Shown piece by piece: positions 23,676 to 32,808 of a stretch of 64,000 nucleotides of DNA; position 1 is the first letter of the stretch, and each line of letters begins with the position of its first letter. The DNA comes from a virus. The notes under the pieces were generated by a model. That model was not told where the DNA came from, ran no database searches, and worked only from the letters and a program-made list of their open reading frames with translations. The translations under genes and the position numbers were made by a program. Where the stretch lies: positions 1 through 64,000 of the IMG/VR virus record IMGVR_UViG_3300017818_000007; one strand, written 5' to 3'.

Positions 23676-24598
23676 ACGTATTTTTTCATATGGCGCCAAC
23701 AGTTGCCATTTTTTAGATCGTCTAAGTTCCAATGACTAGCACAAAGTTTCCATAACCACTTTTCTCTATCAGGACGTGTTGGATTTTCAATTTGAGTAAG
23801 GTCTGTATTTGCTAACGGTCCTGCTTGACAATAGTTGCGATCAGTCACAAAGATTGGAACACCGTTCATTAGTGACGCAACTGTTGGACTACTATTCTTA
23901 ACAACCATTGCCCAACACTTATCTAAATCATCCAATAAAGAAACTTTTGTAGTATCGCTTACACGAACACCAAATTCTTTTTCAATTTGTTTTCCGTAAT
24001 GTAATGCAGTTTTATCTCCCGGATGACAACGAATTTTTATTGGCCTATCAGTATGCTTTCTTAATGTAGATAATGTTTCTCTAAGCCAATCAATTACGTG
24101 TTCGCCACGCATACTCCAACCACCATTTCTTTGCAAACAAATTAAAACGTGTTTTCCTTTATTAGTATATGGAAGTAATTCTAAACCGTATCTATTTCTT
24201 AATCTATCCCAATGTTCTGGTGTTTCAACATCGTAATTACAGTAGTCACCGGTTGCTGGAAATACACCGTCATAACTAAAACGTATTAGTTCACTATCGT
24301 TAAACTTTCCAGTAGCATAACTGAACATATTACTATCAATAATAACACAACGTTTAGGTTTTACAGTATTGCGTGTATGTACTAGTTGTCTAAAAGCCAA
24401 ATGCGGTGCATTTTTTCCGTGCTCGTGTACAAATCCTTGAAGTACTGCAACATCACACTCTTCGTATGTTGTTCCTTCGTGTGCAATGCCCACGTCACCT
24501 GCGGCATTTACACCCTGGACATATGCATGAAGCATTGCTGGTTTTGCTGGATTGTTATTTCGAGGCGGAATACCTCCTAAAAAACTTACTACTTTCAT
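23672..24598 (-). CDS. Capsule/polysaccharide synthesis-like glycosyltransferase (GT-B type), copy 2
   Basis: A 308-residue paralog of the 281-residue protein at the island's left end. It shares RCHPGDKTALHYG, KCWAMVVKNSSPTVASLM, NGVPIFVTD and a C-terminal P.RPDREKWL segment with it. The last gene of a leftward set that begins at the cytidylyltransferase-cupin fusion. It overlaps the pyruvyl transferase gene by one base. Confidence 0.6.
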   Translation of the reverse strand: MKVVSFLGGIPPRNNNPAKPAMLHAYVQGVNAAGDVGIAHEGTTYEECDVAVLQGFVHEHGKNAPHLAFRQLVHTRNTVKPKRCVIIDSNMFSYATGKFNDSELIRFSYDGVFPATGDYCNYDVETPEHWDRLRNRYGLELLPYTNKGKHVLICLQRNGGWSMRGEHVIDWLRETLSTLRKHTDRPIKIRCHPGDKTALHYGKQIEKEFGVRVSDTTKVSLLDDLDKCWAMVVKNSSPTVASLMNGVPIFVTDRNYCQAGPLANTDLTQIENPTRPDREKWLWKLCASHWNLDDLKNGNCWRHMKKYV

Positions 24599-25551
24599 TA
24601 TAACACTGCCTTGACTCTAGTCCAAAAGTCGTTTGTTGCTTGTCTGCATTCAGCAAGAGCATTAGGATGTGTAGACACTTCATCTAACATTTCTTCCCAA
24701 CCGGCTGGTTTGGCTTTTAAGTAAGGTTTGTGTTTTAATGTGTAGAATTTAGAACTCCACGGCGAAAGTACAATAACTTTTTTACCTAAAAGTGTACCCC
24801 AATATGCTCCGTGATAACTGTTTGTTAAAATAGTATTTGCTGACCCTAGTAATTCAATTGTTTGGTCCATGTTAGCACCAGAATTTACAAATCTTGGTAC
24901 TGCACCATTTCCAAAATCATTACCTTTTATTAGTTGTTTCTTGTGTTCGAACACAATTACATCATTCTTAATTTCATATTTTTTATTAAAAGCCGGATGC
25001 ATACAACTTGCACAAGGCACCCAATCAAAAAGTGGATTTCTTGCTTTCCAAGAATCGTCCCAATAATCTCTAATACCAATCATATCGTAATCTTTGAGTT
25101 TTTTAGGGTATCTTGCATCATCACTTGTGCTTGGATTATAATCTCGTTGATTATGTCCTGCACCCCAAACTATTCTTTTAGTTGAAACGTTTTGTTCAAT
25201 CTCTCTAATAGCATTTGTAAGATGATCTTTTAAATTTTTGTTAAATGCTTCGTATAACTTTTGATATTTTGTATTACATAATCTCCATCTATGATCCCAC
25301 ATTTCTTCTAACTGGTTAATATCTGGATGATTAAAAACTAAATCCATTGATTCACCAAAAAATTCATTGGCTAACAAACCACCACCACCAAATATTACTG
25401 GAAGGTCATCTGGATATTGTTGTCTGCCAATGTTAACAATATCAATTTTTTCATATTCGTCGTCATTTAAAAAATATTGCAACGGATCTGACATAATATC
25501 GCCAATATTATTTGGGTCTCTACGATGTATTACAACTGCTTTCTTTTTCAT
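24598..25551 (-). CDS. Polysaccharide pyruvyl transferase family protein
   Basis: A 317-residue protein with NNIGDIMSDPLQYFL near residue 15, IFGGGGLLANEFFG near residue 53, WGAGHN near residue 129, and a GSANTILTNSYHGAYWGTLLG segment near residue 235. These match the family that attaches pyruvate ketals to exopolysaccharide sugars, giving acidic glycans. It belongs to the leftward sugar operon. Confidence 0.85.
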   Translation of the reverse strand: MKKKAVVIHRRDPNNIGDIMSDPLQYFLNDDEYEKIDIVNIGRQQYPDDLPVIFGGGGLLANEFFGESMDLVFNHPDINQLEEMWDHRWRLCNTKYQKLYEAFNKNLKDHLTNAIREIEQNVSTKRIVWGAGHNQRDYNPSTSDDARYPKKLKDYDMIGIRDYWDDSWKARNPLFDWVPCASCMHPAFNKKYEIKNDVIVFEHKKQLIKGNDFGNGAVPRFVNSGANMDQTIELLGSANTILTNSYHGAYWGTLLGKKVIVLSPWSSKFYTLKHKPYLKAKPAGWEEMLDEVSTHPNALAECRQATNDFWTRVKAVL

Positions 25552-25559
25552 ACTAGTAA

Positions 25560-26294
25560 TTATTTCCTTATCTCAAAGTCTTCGCTTTTCTTGACTTTGC
25601 CTTTATAGTGGGTCATGTACTCTGCTAGGATTGTGTGCTTAAAAATGGTGTTATGATGACGATTTCCAAGGTCTCTAAAGATCTTCCCATGGCTTTCAAA
25701 CTCACTTACTACTGCACCAAACACATCTCCGTCATAAAAACGTCTTAAACTTTCACCATATCCTCTCATATAGTACTCACGGTAGCGATTTATGAAGTCT
25801 TCGTAATAGTAATGATGTCTATTGATAACATAAAAGCCTGTTTCACCACAAAGAACAGGTTTTATTTTCTTAAATCCTTCGCCTTTTACTTTTTTATGGT
25901 CATAAACAACAGCCATGTATGTTGCAAGTACATTATCTGGACATAATTTCCATAAAAATTCTTTAGGAATAGGTTTATAGGTAATTACATCACTATCAAT
26001 CCAAATTAAACGATCAGTACCTTCAAATTGACAGGCTCTTAACCAACTAAATGCTTTATAACTAAAAATTTTAACACGTTTTTTGTAATCTTTGGTTTGA
26101 AATTCTCTAAAATCTTCGTCTAGTTCGTCAAAACTGTGATACATTACATTATCGTGATTTTCTAACATAAAGTCTTCAGCAAAAACATGAAGAGTCACAT
26201 CTTTTGGCCAATATTTTACAAAAGAGTCAATACTATCCTTGCCTAGTTTATCATAGTATGCTTTATTTTGTGTAGTGACCGCTAAAATTTTCAT
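25560..26294 (-). CDS. GT-A type glycosyltransferase
   Basis: A 244-residue protein with a Rossmann start (MKILAVTTQNKAYYDKLGKD), DSD at residues 100-102 (LIWIDSDVITYK) and a GETGFYVINRHH segment. It is homologous to the rightward 271-residue protein. It overlaps the upstream gene by four bases. Confidence 0.75.
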   Translation of the reverse strand: MKILAVTTQNKAYYDKLGKDSIDSFVKYWPKDVTLHVFAEDFMLENHDNVMYHSFDELDEDFREFQTKDYKKRVKIFSYKAFSWLRACQFEGTDRLIWIDSDVITYKPIPKEFLWKLCPDNVLATYMAVVYDHKKVKGEGFKKIKPVLCGETGFYVINRHHYYYEDFINRYREYYMRGYGESLRRFYDGDVFGAVVSEFESHGKIFRDLGNRHHNTIFKHTILAEYMTHYKGKVKKSEDFEIRK

Positions 26295-27073
26295 AATTCT
26301 AGTATCTTTCTTGCTGTACCGTCTTTTAACTCACTATTATGAAACTGTCCATAGGCTAGATGACACGCCCACTTATAAACAAAGTCTGAGTCTGGGTATA
26401 ACGGGTGTTCAATACCTTCTAAACTAGACGACGATAATAATGATGCGGCGTTTGGTGCTAGTGTAAACGCAGGAACACCGTAAAGTATGGCTTCAGTAGC
26501 GGCTACACTTTGCAAAGTGACCACAGCAAATGCATTATCTAGTTCTTCGTAGATAGATTTACTAAGTCTGACTTTTCTCTTTTCTTTTTCTCGAACAATA
26601 ATTGGTCTATCAGTAAACTTTTTTAAATTAGTTAATACAGTGTTCTTCCATTCTTGAAGATTTATATCATAGAATATAGCAGGTTTTTCACTAGGCATAA
26701 CAACAAGAATATTACGCCCATCTTTCTTCCATTTTGGAATTTTATACTTTAATGCTTCCCATCTATCACTCGGGCGTTCAACAATGACGTTATGTTGTAA
26801 ATCATTTTTTACAATTCTGTGAAAAATTTTATAACCCATAGGATTAATAGGAGATTTATAATTACCCATATATCCACTATCAATGTAATAAAAGTCTCGT
26901 TTATCTTCCCAACACTTTTTCATAATGTCGTGACGAAGAATTCCTCTTAAAACAATAGGATCAGAAGAATTATTATAATCAAAGTTGTCTAAATTTATTG
27001 AACCGTGCTGATCAAAACTTGATGCAAACATATTGACATATTCGTCGGTTCCGCCTTTGCTTATAAACTTCAT
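26291..27073 (-). CDS. Capsule/polysaccharide synthesis-like glycosyltransferase (GT-B type), copy 3
   Basis: A 260-residue protein of the same family as the two other GT-B-type proteins, more diverged. It retains NAFAVVTLQSVAATEAILYG, VPAFTLAPNAASLL and a C-terminal LYPDSDFVYKW stretch. Its N-terminus (MKFISKGGTDEYVNMFASSF) is shortened. It abuts the next upstream gene by one base. Confidence 0.6.
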   Translation of the reverse strand: MKFISKGGTDEYVNMFASSFDQHGSINLDNFDYNNSSDPIVLRGILRHDIMKKCWEDKRDFYYIDSGYMGNYKSPINPMGYKIFHRIVKNDLQHNVIVERPSDRWEALKYKIPKWKKDGRNILVVMPSEKPAIFYDINLQEWKNTVLTNLKKFTDRPIIVREKEKRKVRLSKSIYEELDNAFAVVTLQSVAATEAILYGVPAFTLAPNAASLLSSSSLEGIEHPLYPDSDFVYKWACHLAYGQFHNSELKDGTARKILEL

Positions 27074-27765
27074 TAAATTGGTTTCCAGTTAGGATTTACT
27101 TTATTTGCTCTTTCAATCCACTGGTCACCATATTCAACATCTTTACAATTTTCAAACCAAGGACCGCCTTCGGTGTAATGTAATGCTTTAGGTTTGCCGT
27201 CTTTTGACTCGTTATACCAACCGACTAACCAATTCCACTCGTGACTTACTTCGCCTATTTCTTTATCTTTCAACCAACTAAAGCGATGTAAGAATTGTCC
27301 TGTTTCTTTGTTTACCATACTAGGAATAAGTCGTGCGTTGCTAGGATGTCCGCAATTCCAAAGAATCATCGAACTCCAGTTTTTACGTGGATATGGTAGT
27401 TGTGCTTTACCATCCATCTTTGTTCCCTCTTTTACATTATATTCGTGTTTAGCAACCATAACAGCATACTTGTCATCACGTTGTGCAAATAATTTATCAA
27501 TATCTTCTAACCATAAAAAATCACAATCACAAAAAACTGCCCAACCCTTATAGTTCATTAGGAACGGAATAAGAAAACGTGTAAATGTAAATTCAGTTGA
27601 ACTTAATTTGTCAACTGATCGTGTGTAAATTCCTTGATTTCTTAACTCGTGTTGTTTTAAATGCTTAACGTCGATTATTTCTTCAGTGCTATGACATAAA
27701 CTATATTCGCAAACATCACTAGCAATAGGTTCACGGCTATCGTAGCCTATAAACACAGTATTCAT
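27073..27765 (-). CDS. Glycosyltransferase-like protein with DxD site
   Basis: A 230-residue protein starting VFIGYDSREPIASDV, a start seen in phage and LPS-type transferases, with DCD at residues 80-82 (AVFCDCDFLWLEDI). The C-terminus has ALHYTEGGPWFENC, typical of an acceptor-binding loop. Assigned to GT-A from the DxD and fold pattern. Confidence 0.7.
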   Translation of the reverse strand: MNTVFIGYDSREPIASDVCEYSLCHSTEEIIDVKHLKQHELRNQGIYTRSVDKLSSTEFTFTRFLIPFLMNYKGWAVFCDCDFLWLEDIDKLFAQRDDKYAVMVAKHEYNVKEGTKMDGKAQLPYPRKNWSSMILWNCGHPSNARLIPSMVNKETGQFLHRFSWLKDKEIGEVSHEWNWLVGWYNESKDGKPKALHYTEGGPWFENCKDVEYGDQWIERANKVNPNWKPI

Positions 27766-27766
27766 G

Positions 27767-28567
27767 TTATTTTCCTTCTTTCCCGTAATCGTCGCTTACA
27801 CCTATACGACTTATATCATCTTCAATACAATTATCACCGTATTGTATTTCAATAATTCTTAACGGCTTTTTTGTTTTATTTTCTAATTGGTGCCATTCCC
27901 CAACGCCTATATTTAATTTATCAAATCTATTAAGCGTATCCATTTCTTCTAAGTCAGTTGAGCCGTCAATAGTATTAACTGTTGCAGTTCCTTCACTTAC
28001 AAACCATAGTTCGTTTCTGTGTTTATGTTTTTGCATACTCAACCGTTTACCCGGATCGACTGTAAGTTCTTTTAATTTAACTTCGTTGCCAACACCAAAT
28101 AAAACTCTGTAATATCCCCATGGGCGTTCAGTTTTAGGATACTTATAATCTTCTAGTATCCAACTGCTTGAATTCTTTTTATCACTGCCGCCTACACCAA
28201 ATTGAAATGATAGTCTACTATCGTCAATTAACATCTCAGGAATGTTTGTTTTAGTTCTATCTCCACCATTAGCAAAGATAACACTATCGCTTAAAAAGTT
28301 GTGTTCGTTAAGTACTTGCTGAATAGCATCGTTAGCAGTGTTATCGCTATCGTCAAAATCAATAACTTTGTCAACTACTGAAAGGTTTTCAATAATAGTT
28401 GCACGTTCCTCAAAAGGCATAAATGGCTTGCCTTTTTTACGTGTTAACCAATCATCTGAGTTAACACCAACAACTAGATAATCTCCTAGTTCTTTTGCGG
28501 CTTTAAAATAGGCAATGTGTCCTGAGTGTAAAGGATCAAAGCCTCCTGTGACTAATACTATCTTCAT
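27767..28567 (-). CDS. Cytidylyltransferase-cupin fusion
   Basis: Residues ~1-135 are a nucleotidyltransferase of the HldE C-terminal/TagD type, with LVTGGFDPLHSGHIAYF (HxGH site) and GVNSDDWLTRKKG. Residues ~145-260 are a cupin like the C-terminal part of ManC mannose-1-phosphate guanylyltransferases (ERPWGYYRVLF, KHKHRNELWFVSEG, GEWHQLENKTKKP). Fusing these two is unusual and suggests one enzyme that isomerises or binds a hexose/heptose phosphate and activates it. A late box lies five bases before the ATG. It heads the leftward sugar operon. Confidence 0.85.
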   Translation of the reverse strand: MKIVLVTGGFDPLHSGHIAYFKAAKELGDYLVVGVNSDDWLTRKKGKPFMPFEERATIIENLSVVDKVIDFDDSDNTANDAIQQVLNEHNFLSDSVIFANGGDRTKTNIPEMLIDDSRLSFQFGVGGSDKKNSSSWILEDYKYPKTERPWGYYRVLFGVGNEVKLKELTVDPGKRLSMQKHKHRNELWFVSEGTATVNTIDGSTDLEEMDTLNRFDKLNIGVGEWHQLENKTKKPLRIIEIQYGDNCIEDDISRIGVSDDYGKEGK

Positions 28568-28572
28568 GTTAA

Positions 28573-28580
28573 TATTTATT
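28573..28580 (-). promoter_or_regulatory. Late promoter, leaderless type
   Basis: AATAAATA with five bases to the ATG of the cytidylyltransferase-cupin gene, and no Shine-Dalgarno. Confidence 0.6.
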
Positions 28581-29298
28581 TGGTATTAGTTTTGCTAAGA
28601 GCAATGCTGATTATGTCTTCAAATATTTCATTTCCGGTCATATTTTTACGTAATTCTTTAGGAGTTTTGCTACCGTAATGCAAAAACCCTGTATCGTAAT
28701 AATGAAACCCTCTTTCACAATCTGTATTTCTTATTTTATATCTTGGATAATCATCAAATAAACTTTCAACAGCATCACCGTCATATGGACGATACAAGTC
28801 AAATATTTTACCACTGTTCCATAAGTTTTCGTATGTATTGATTAACACTTCTGTGTCTTTGCAGTTAGGATCTAACATAATGAATCCGCTGTCGTGCTTA
28901 TCTTGTTTAGATGTGCCACACCCCCATAATAATTTTGATTGCTTAAATTGTTCTATCTCATTATATAGTTTTTCTTCATCAAAATTTATAACTTCTATGT
29001 CAGTATCTAACAAAATTATGTAATCATACTCTTTTAGATTTCGAAATGCCCATACTTGGCTTTGCATTTTTTTCCAAAAGTTTGTAGACTTCCTTACTGT
29101 ACGCGGGTGTTTTAAAAAAGAGCAGTTTCTATCTAAAACAGATTCTAATTCAATTATTTTTGTTTGTTTAAGATTGATCTTATTACTATCATGAATAATA
29201 AATTTATCTCCAGGCAACTGTTCCCAACTTGGTAAACAATGCTGTGCAATTAGGTTCCAATATCCTTCGTCTGCTAATCCTGACCATGCTATTTTCAT
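28576..29298 (-). CDS. GT-A type glycosyltransferase-like protein
   Basis: A 240-residue protein with a DTD at residues 98-100 (DYIILLDTDIEVINF) and a KHDSGFIMLDPNCKDTEV segment. The late promoter of the downstream sugar operon lies inside its last codons. It is probably expressed from the upstream gp32-uvsX-uvsY transcript. Confidence 0.7.
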   Translation of the reverse strand: MKIAWSGLADEGYWNLIAQHCLPSWEQLPGDKFIIHDSNKINLKQTKIIELESVLDRNCSFLKHPRTVRKSTNFWKKMQSQVWAFRNLKEYDYIILLDTDIEVINFDEEKLYNEIEQFKQSKLLWGCGTSKQDKHDSGFIMLDPNCKDTEVLINTYENLWNSGKIFDLYRPYDGDAVESLFDDYPRYKIRNTDCERGFHYYDTGFLHYGSKTPKELRKNMTGNEIFEDIISIALSKTNTK

Positions 29299-29909
29299 TA
29301 TATAAACAATTTCCTTTTAAAATATTTTACGTCAAACAGTACACTATTAAACATAACACGCGGTATCATATAACCATACTTAACAACTATATCTAATGCT
29401 TTTTTACATCCTAACGGGGTTATTAGATATGCATCAAAGTTAGATAAACTTCTAGGAACAAACCCTGCATTATAGTCGTCATGCTGTCCAATATGCCAGT
29501 TATTATGATTTTCTAAACTAACAATACTATTTTCAAATTCCCATTCACCTGCACTTAGATTGAGAACTTCTGTATAATGTTCATTTATGTTTCCAGGAAT
29601 TGGCCACTGTTGCCAGCGGTAATCTTCTGTTATTAAAACAGATTTATCTAATTCAATACACTTCTTCCATGCACGAAAGTGATTATAAAACTTTTCAAAA
29701 TCAGAATCTGTCTTGTGTTTAGACATTCTGTAGTTTTTGTACTTTCCGTGTGTACTGCTTATTAGATTTTGTGATAAAGGGTTTAGTGTTATTATGCTTT
29801 GAATATTATCTCTATTATAACCTAATTCAACAAAGCGATCATAACAATCTTGATATGTTTTTTCAGTAGTTGTGGTATTGTTAAGTATTATAACATCAAA
29901 TTGATGCAT
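29298..29909 (-). CDS. GT25 (LPS glycosyltransferase)-like protein
   Basis: A 203-residue protein with FYNHFRAWKKCIELDKSVLI near residue 73 and TED just after, then FDAYLITPLGCKKALDIVVK near residue 158, as in GT25 LPS-core transferases. The usual acidic EDD site appears as TEDYRW. It overlaps uvsY by 14 bases, so a sugar gene is translationally tied to the recombination operon. Confidence 0.65.
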   Translation of the reverse strand: MHQFDVIILNNTTTTEKTYQDCYDRFVELGYNRDNIQSIITLNPLSQNLISSTHGKYKNYRMSKHKTDSDFEKFYNHFRAWKKCIELDKSVLITEDYRWQQWPIPGNINEHYTEVLNLSAGEWEFENSIVSLENHNNWHIGQHDDYNAGFVPRSLSNFDAYLITPLGCKKALDIVVKYGYMIPRVMFNSVLFDVKYFKRKLFI

Positions 29910-30354
29910 CTTCCATTCCTGCTACACGTAGTTTCGTAATATTAGTTATCTGCCATTGCTTTTGATCAAGGCCTTTTAAGATTCCTAACCACTTATTACG
30001 TAGCAGTGCAAACTCGTTGATAATTTTTTCCATATCAACAACGTCTGATTCACCGTCAACATATTTTTCAACGTCGCGGCTACTTAATGCTCTTTGATAA
30101 GATTCTAAATATGTTTTAAAGAATTTTGATCGTGTTCTTCGAAGTTCGATGTTTAGGTATTCAAGGATCGCTTCGATCTCTTGTAGTTGTCCAAAACGCT
30201 TTTCTACAACACCAGGAAGGTTTCCAGCATTCTTTTCAAGGTTTCCCTTTAAAGAACACTCAATTCTGGCTTCTTGCATTTGTTCCTCATACCATATAAT
30301 AGCATCAGGAATGTTAGAAATGTCTTGCGATATCCTTGAATACCAATTTATCAT
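29896..30354 (-). CDS. uvsY: UvsY recombination mediator
   Basis: It loads UvsX onto gp32-covered single strands. The 152 residues include RRTRSKFFKTYLESYQRALS near residue 93 and LKGLDQKQWQITNITKLRVA near residue 127, both typical of UvsY. It is the third conserved gene in the gp32-uvsX-uvsY operon and starts one base from the upstream 87-residue gene. Confidence 0.92.
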   Translation of the reverse strand: MINWYSRISQDISNIPDAIIWYEEQMQEARIECSLKGNLEKNAGNLPGVVEKRFGQLQEIEAILEYLNIELRRTRSKFFKTYLESYQRALSSRDVEKYVDGESDVVDMEKIINEFALLRNKWLGILKGLDQKQWQITNITKLRVAGMEDASI

Positions 30355-30618
30355 CTAATAATCTTCCGAATCGTATCTATCATCATAGTCTTCATCATCG
30401 TAGTCATTATCGTATACACCTTCTGAGCCGTATACTTCTTCTACGGCTTCTTTAAGGTATGGATCCTGGTCGCCCATAGCATACAAAACGGATTCTTCAG
30501 CACCGTTATCTACACACCAGTTTACAAACTTCATAGCACTGTCTTGTTTATTTTTTACGTCTATAAAGTCAGCAAACGAATCCCATAGGTCAATTAACTG
30601 TTCTTCACTTAGATTCAC
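30355..30618 (-). CDS. Small acidic protein between uvsX and uvsY (87 aa)
   Basis: It has a helical N-terminal region (MNLSEEQLIDLWDSFADFI) and an extremely acidic Asp/Tyr tail (DNDYDDEDYDDRYDSEDY). The tail resembles DNA-mimicking or ssDNA-binding-protein-interacting tails. It overlaps uvsX by 14 bases. It probably tunes recombination; the function is inferred only from place and charge. Confidence 0.65.
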   Translation of the reverse strand: MNLSEEQLIDLWDSFADFIDVKNKQDSAMKFVNWCVDNGAEESVLYAMGDQDPYLKEAVEEVYGSEGVYDNDYDDEDYDDRYDSEDY

Positions 30619-31723
30619 TTAGAGTCTCCTGTTCAACGGGTTCAACATCATCAACTTGCGATTCTTTTTCTGAATCGTTGTCGAGTTCGTTATACTTATC
30701 ACCGTTGGCAGAATAATCTTTCATAATGATTTCAAGTTGTTCACCGTCCCAATCTTTACGATAGTGTAAGTGTTCTTCACCTTGTGAATCTACAAATTTA
30801 AGTCTATTTCCTTGTTGTTTTAATAGTCCTTGTTTTTCAAACAATTCAACTAATCCACTGTAAGGATTCATACCTGTTTCGTATGGAATCTTTACTTGTA
30901 CACCTTCAAAAGGTTTTGCGTATCGTGTTTTCATTACCTTACAAGCGGCTCTGATACCACGTACATCTGTGACCTTTTTACCATCTTCATCTTCTTTTAG
31001 TTTTAGTTTTTTCATTGCTACAACAATTGAAGATGCATAGATAAAGCCTTGACCGCCTGAGATTTTGTCATCTGGGTCAAACATATCTTGCGATGCGTAA
31101 GTGTGGTTAGTTGCTACAAGTCCTACGTTATAACTACCAAACATATTAACACAGTTTCTTACAAGTGCAGTTAGTGCCTTAGGCTTACGGCCCATATCAC
31201 CTTTCAAATCACCTTTATCAAACTGATCAACATCTGTTGGTGTTAGTAGCATACCAAGTGAATCAACTACAAACAATACTTTAGGACGATCCGCTGGATC
31301 CATAGCATCGTAATCATCACGATACTCTTTCATAAAGTTTGAAATAGTTTTTGCTACATCATCGATCATACTCATCGATAACTTTAACAATTTTTCTTCA
31401 CTTGTGTCAACATTAAGTGCCTGCAACCATTTTTCATCAAGTGCATTTTCACTATCAATTAGCACAACAAAGATACCTTGTTCTTGTGCCGCTTTAACAA
31501 TGTTAGCACTTGCGAAGTATGATTTACCTGCACCGGATTCACCTGCAAACACTGTGACCTTACCTAGCGGAACACCCTTATGGAAGTCACCACTAATAAG
31601 ATAGTTTAGTGCAAAGTTGCCGGTTGATACCCAATCGGTTGGATCGTTAAAGCCTACACCAAGTCCTTGAATGGACTTGGTCAGACCCTTACGAAACTTT
31701 GATACATCAAATGGTTTCGCCAT
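30605..31723 (-). CDS. uvsX: UvsX RecA-like recombinase
   Basis: Strand-exchange protein for recombination-dependent replication. Walker A GESGAGKS lies at residues 61-68 and Walker B at LFVVDSLGMLL near 150. Length (372) is normal. AAGGAG precedes the ATG. The C-terminal tail is acidic, as in RecA. It lies ten bases after gp32. Confidence 0.95.
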   Translation of the reverse strand: MAKPFDVSKFRKGLTKSIQGLGVGFNDPTDWVSTGNFALNYLISGDFHKGVPLGKVTVFAGESGAGKSYFASANIVKAAQEQGIFVVLIDSENALDEKWLQALNVDTSEEKLLKLSMSMIDDVAKTISNFMKEYRDDYDAMDPADRPKVLFVVDSLGMLLTPTDVDQFDKGDLKGDMGRKPKALTALVRNCVNMFGSYNVGLVATNHTYASQDMFDPDDKISGGQGFIYASSIVVAMKKLKLKEDEDGKKVTDVRGIRAACKVMKTRYAKPFEGVQVKIPYETGMNPYSGLVELFEKQGLLKQQGNRLKFVDSQGEEHLHYRKDWDGEQLEIIMKDYSANGDKYNELDNDSEKESQVDDVEPVEQETLSESK

Positions 31724-31732
31724 GATTACTCC

Positions 31733-32740
31733 TTACGATTGACGTGAACGGATCATGTTCAAAATGTCTTGAGCACGTTCACTTGAAGGTTTATCATCAG
31801 TATCAGCAGTTGCAGTTGTTTCAACTGTTCCTGTTTCGTCTCTAGTCACTCCAGCATTAGCATCTTCTTCAGGTGCTGTCATCGGAGCAGGCTTAGACTC
31901 TGCTACTGGTTGAGTTGGTTTAGCACTATTTGGATCACCAGTTGGAGCACTCATGCCTGGAGCACGAAAGTACTGACCCCATTTATCTGGATCATATGCT
32001 TCGCCATCAACAGATGCTTCAAACATCTCTTGAATAACCTTAACTTCAACTTCAGTTGGTTTCTTAGGAAGGAAATCATTTAGATTGTACAATCCATGTG
32101 AGTCAACTGCCGCTTTCTCTTCATCAGTTAAAGCACGTTCTCTACGTGACCATTGTGATGTTGAGTAATCAGCATAACCACCTTTAGAAGTTTTCTTAAT
32201 GCGGAAGTCTACACCTCGTGCATAATCAGTTGGCAATTCTTCCATCTCAGGATCCATTAATGCACCCTTAATGATTTGGAAAATTTGTGGTCCAATGATA
32301 AAACGTCTAATTGGATTCTCTGGAGTAGTATCTTCAGAGATAGGATTGTCTGCTACAAAACCTTGGAAGATGTAAGAACGTTTCTTCCAATATTTACGAC
32401 CTTGGTCTTCTAGTGAAGGGTCTTTAAACCAACCACGTACTTCTGAAAGTACAGGGCAAGTTTCGCCATACATTTCCATACATGGAACGTTAACTGTCAC
32501 TGGGCGTGAGTCAGTTTGGCCTTTGATTCCCGCAAAAGGAAGTTTGATCATTAAACGTTCTTTCCAAAAGAATACGTTTTCAGGATCAGCGTCAGGTAAG
32601 AAACGAAGTACTGCTTCGCTACCTTCTGCCATATTCCAATGTGGGTAAATTGCGTTGTCGCCGCCGCTTGTTTGATTACCGCCGCCTTTACGATCTTCTT
32701 GTTCACGTAATTTTGCACGGATTTCTGCTAGTGTTGCCAT
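31733..32740 (-). CDS. 32: Single-stranded DNA-binding protein (T4 gp32)
   Basis: It covers single strands during replication, repair and recombination. The N-terminal basic LREQEDRK segment resembles the LAST cooperativity motif. The core carries Cys87 and Cys95 (VPCMEMYGETCPVL); the four-ligand zinc site of T4 is not obvious. The C-terminal tail is Pro/Thr/Asp-rich and ends ILNMIRSRQS. GGAGG precedes the ATG. Its leader holds a sigma70 promoter, a late box and a hairpin. Confidence 0.93.
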   Translation of the reverse strand: MATLAEIRAKLREQEDRKGGGNQTSGGDNAIYPHWNMAEGSEAVLRFLPDADPENVFFWKERLMIKLPFAGIKGQTDSRPVTVNVPCMEMYGETCPVLSEVRGWFKDPSLEDQGRKYWKKRSYIFQGFVADNPISEDTTPENPIRRFIIGPQIFQIIKGALMDPEMEELPTDYARGVDFRIKKTSKGGYADYSTSQWSRRERALTDEEKAAVDSHGLYNLNDFLPKKPTEVEVKVIQEMFEASVDGEAYDPDKWGQYFRAPGMSAPTGDPNSAKPTQPVAESKPAPMTAPEEDANAGVTRDETGTVETTATADTDDKPSSERAQDILNMIRSRQS

Positions 32741-32774
32741 AATTTAAGCCTCCTATATTTTGCCTTTATGTGCC

Positions 32775-32801
32775 TGTTGTAGATACGTCTTTCTAACAAC
32801 A
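32775..32801 (-). promoter_or_regulatory. Leader hairpin, possible gp32 translational operator
   Basis: In the mRNA sense, UGUUGUUAGA pairs with UCUACAACA in nine base pairs with one bulged U and an eight-base loop. It sits immediately after the predicted transcript start of the sigma70 promoter and ~34 bases before the ATG. T4 gp32 represses its own translation by binding a folded structure at the mRNA 5' end, and this is in the same place. Confidence 0.55.
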
Positions 32802-32808
32802 TATCTAT

